Source: Clostridiales bacterium
Lineage (GTDB): Bacteria > Bacillota_A > Clostridia > Saccharofermentanales > Saccharofermentanaceae
NCBI GenBank assembly: GCA_017649745.1
Contig: JAGCGE010000289.1
Coordinates: forward strand, 1 to 16,680
DNA length: 16,680 bases
Direction: 5' to 3'
Shown here: piece by piece, positions 15,954 to 16,680 of the stretch
How the letters are laid out: every line of letters begins with the position of its first letter
Position numbering within the stretch: position 1 is the stretch's first letter
Notes under the pieces: generated by a model
Database searches by the model: none
Seen by the model: the letters and a program-made list of their open reading frames with translations, nothing else
What the model was told of the DNA's origin: nothing
Program-made: the position numbers and the translations under genes

Positions 15954-16680
15954 TTATTCTTTACAATCAAGATAACGTTTTCTGAAAATAATGATCGATA
16001 CTGCTGCAAGCGCCAGGATGCAAATAATCCTAAATCTTGTATTATTCACATCCTCACCAGTAGAAACGACACCATTTCTGGATGTGACATTTGACGTACT
16101 TGCTGAAGATGTTACTACAAATTCAGTAGTAGTCTTTGATCCATCCGGATTAGTCGTTACCATAGTGTGTGTTCCAGGTGTGAGCTTGTTAACAAACTCA
16201 GGTTTCAAGACAACCTTGCCGCCTTCATCAACCGTGTAGTTGGATTCGGATACCTCACCACCATCGACAATAACTACTAAGCGACCAGGTGCAGGTGTAG
16301 GAGTATCAACCGGTGTTACAGGTGTAGGTTCAGGTGTAGGTGTTACCTCGTCAGAATCAACAACAGGTGTTGGAGTCGTAGGTTCCGGTGTAGGCGCCTG
16401 AGTTGGAGCCTGTGTTGGAGTATCCGTAGGTGTAGCCTCATACTTGTTGTTGATAGTTATTGAACCTGTGTTCGAACTGTCAGTCAATGTTACGCTATTC
16501 TTATCATATGTAGTAGAAAGATCGTAACCAGAAACTGATGCGTCGATCTCAGCAACCTTATATTCACCTGCGCTTGGAACTGCGATAGTCTTGGTCTCAC
16601 CTGAAGCAATAGTGAATTCGTAAGGTTCAGACTGGAACTTACCACTATCGTTTACATACTGTGATCCGCAAGCAACAGTA
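15954..16680 (-). CDS. C-terminal part of a cell-surface protein with Pro/Thr linker and atypical wall-anchor tail (runs off the right edge)
   Basis: The frame is open to the right edge, so the start lies outside. From the edge leftward come: a beta-sandwich-like segment of ~70 residues (EPYEFTIASGETKTIAVPSA, then SVSGYDLSTTY, ending SITINNKYE), similar in feel to Cna-B / prealbumin-like repeats of Gram-positive surface proteins; a ~50-residue Pro/Thr linker; a second extracellular segment of ~75 residues rich in Thr/Ser; then GVVSTGEDVN, a TM helix (FRIICILALAAVSIIIF) and the basic tail RKRYLDCKE. This is the layout of a sortase substrate, but the motif reads VVSTG instead of LPXTG. The protein is probably exported and tethered to the envelope. 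Function is unknown. Confidence 0.8.
   Translation of the reverse strand, partial: TVACGSQYVNDSGKFQSEPYEFTIASGETKTIAVPSAGEYKVAEIDASVSGYDLSTTYDKNSVTLTDSSNTGSITINNKYEATPTDTPTQAPTQAPTPEPTTPTPVVDSDEVTPTPEPTPVTPVDTPTPAPGRLVVIVDGGEVSESNYTVDEGGKVVLKPEFVNKLTPGTHTMVTTNPDGSKTTTEFVVTSSASTSNVTSRNGVVSTGEDVNNTRFRIICILALAAVSIIIFRKRYLDCKE
16287..16436 (-). repeat. Pro/Thr-rich linker of the surface protein
   Basis: The encoded 50 residues are built from short Pro-Thr units (TPTQAPTQAPTPEPT, then VTPTPEPTPVTPVDTPTPAP), seen in DNA as imperfect GGTGTAGG- and GTTGGAG-type repeats. Such linkers are extended and often glycosylated, spacing surface domains from the envelope. Repeat number may vary between strains. 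Confidence 0.75.

Noticed and set aside
16287..16436. Repetitive tract that might look like a CRISPR or tandem-repeat locus
   Set aside because: It lies in frame inside a coding region and encodes Pro/Thr units of irregular length, with no constant repeat and unique spacers.

Overview
The window reads as a stretch of a low-to-moderate-GC Firmicutes chromosome, most likely an anaerobic Clostridia member of the gut or rumen type (inference from AGGAGG-type ribosome binding sites, a Bce-type detoxification module, an Lsa/Vga-type ABC-F protein and a Pro/Thr-rich surface protein; no rRNA or other decisive marker is present). All thirteen genes I support lie on the minus strand, so the operons run from high to low coordinates. 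I see no tRNA, rRNA, CRISPR array, transposase or integrase.

Layout in transcription order (right to left). (1) 16680-15954: the C-terminal part of a surface protein (beta-sandwich-like region, Pro/Thr linker, second extracellular region, TM anchor with an LPXTG-like but non-canonical motif), closed by a strong terminator at 15902-15929. (2) 15865-15266: a small two-TM DUF3592 protein. (3) 15183-10658: a four-gene Bce-type antimicrobial-peptide sensing and detoxification operon in the order ATPase, permease, response regulator, histidine kinase. The last three genes overlap their upstream neighbour, and an inverted repeat resembling a BceR box lies upstream of a candidate -10. (4) 10429-7466: a 987-residue Upf1/DNA2-like SF1 helicase behind its own candidate promoter and palindrome. 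Its Walker A and DE-box residues depart from consensus. (5) 7224-2538: a five-gene operon of ABC-F ribosome-protection-type ATPase, PHP phosphatase, a large alpha/beta hydrolase, a DUF3783 protein and a MIF-like tautomerase. It is preceded by a 240-nt leader holding a terminator hairpin 32 nt before the ABC-F start and small candidate leader ORFs, an arrangement that suggests antibiotic-responsive attenuation. It ends in an intrinsic terminator. (6) 2418-60: TetR regulator, macro domain fused to an XRE-like HTH, and a small von Willebrand A (VWA) protein, driven by a good promoter embedded in the preceding terminator and flanked by two TGACC-N4-GGTCA palindromes. A terminator at 27-53 ends this unit.

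Two blocks (Bce module and ABC-F gene with leader) are built like inducible responses to antibiotics acting on the envelope and on the ribosome. The least explained units are the TetR / macro-HTH / VWA operon, which may be an ADP-ribose-linked stress or defence module, and the helicase with altered ATP-site residues.
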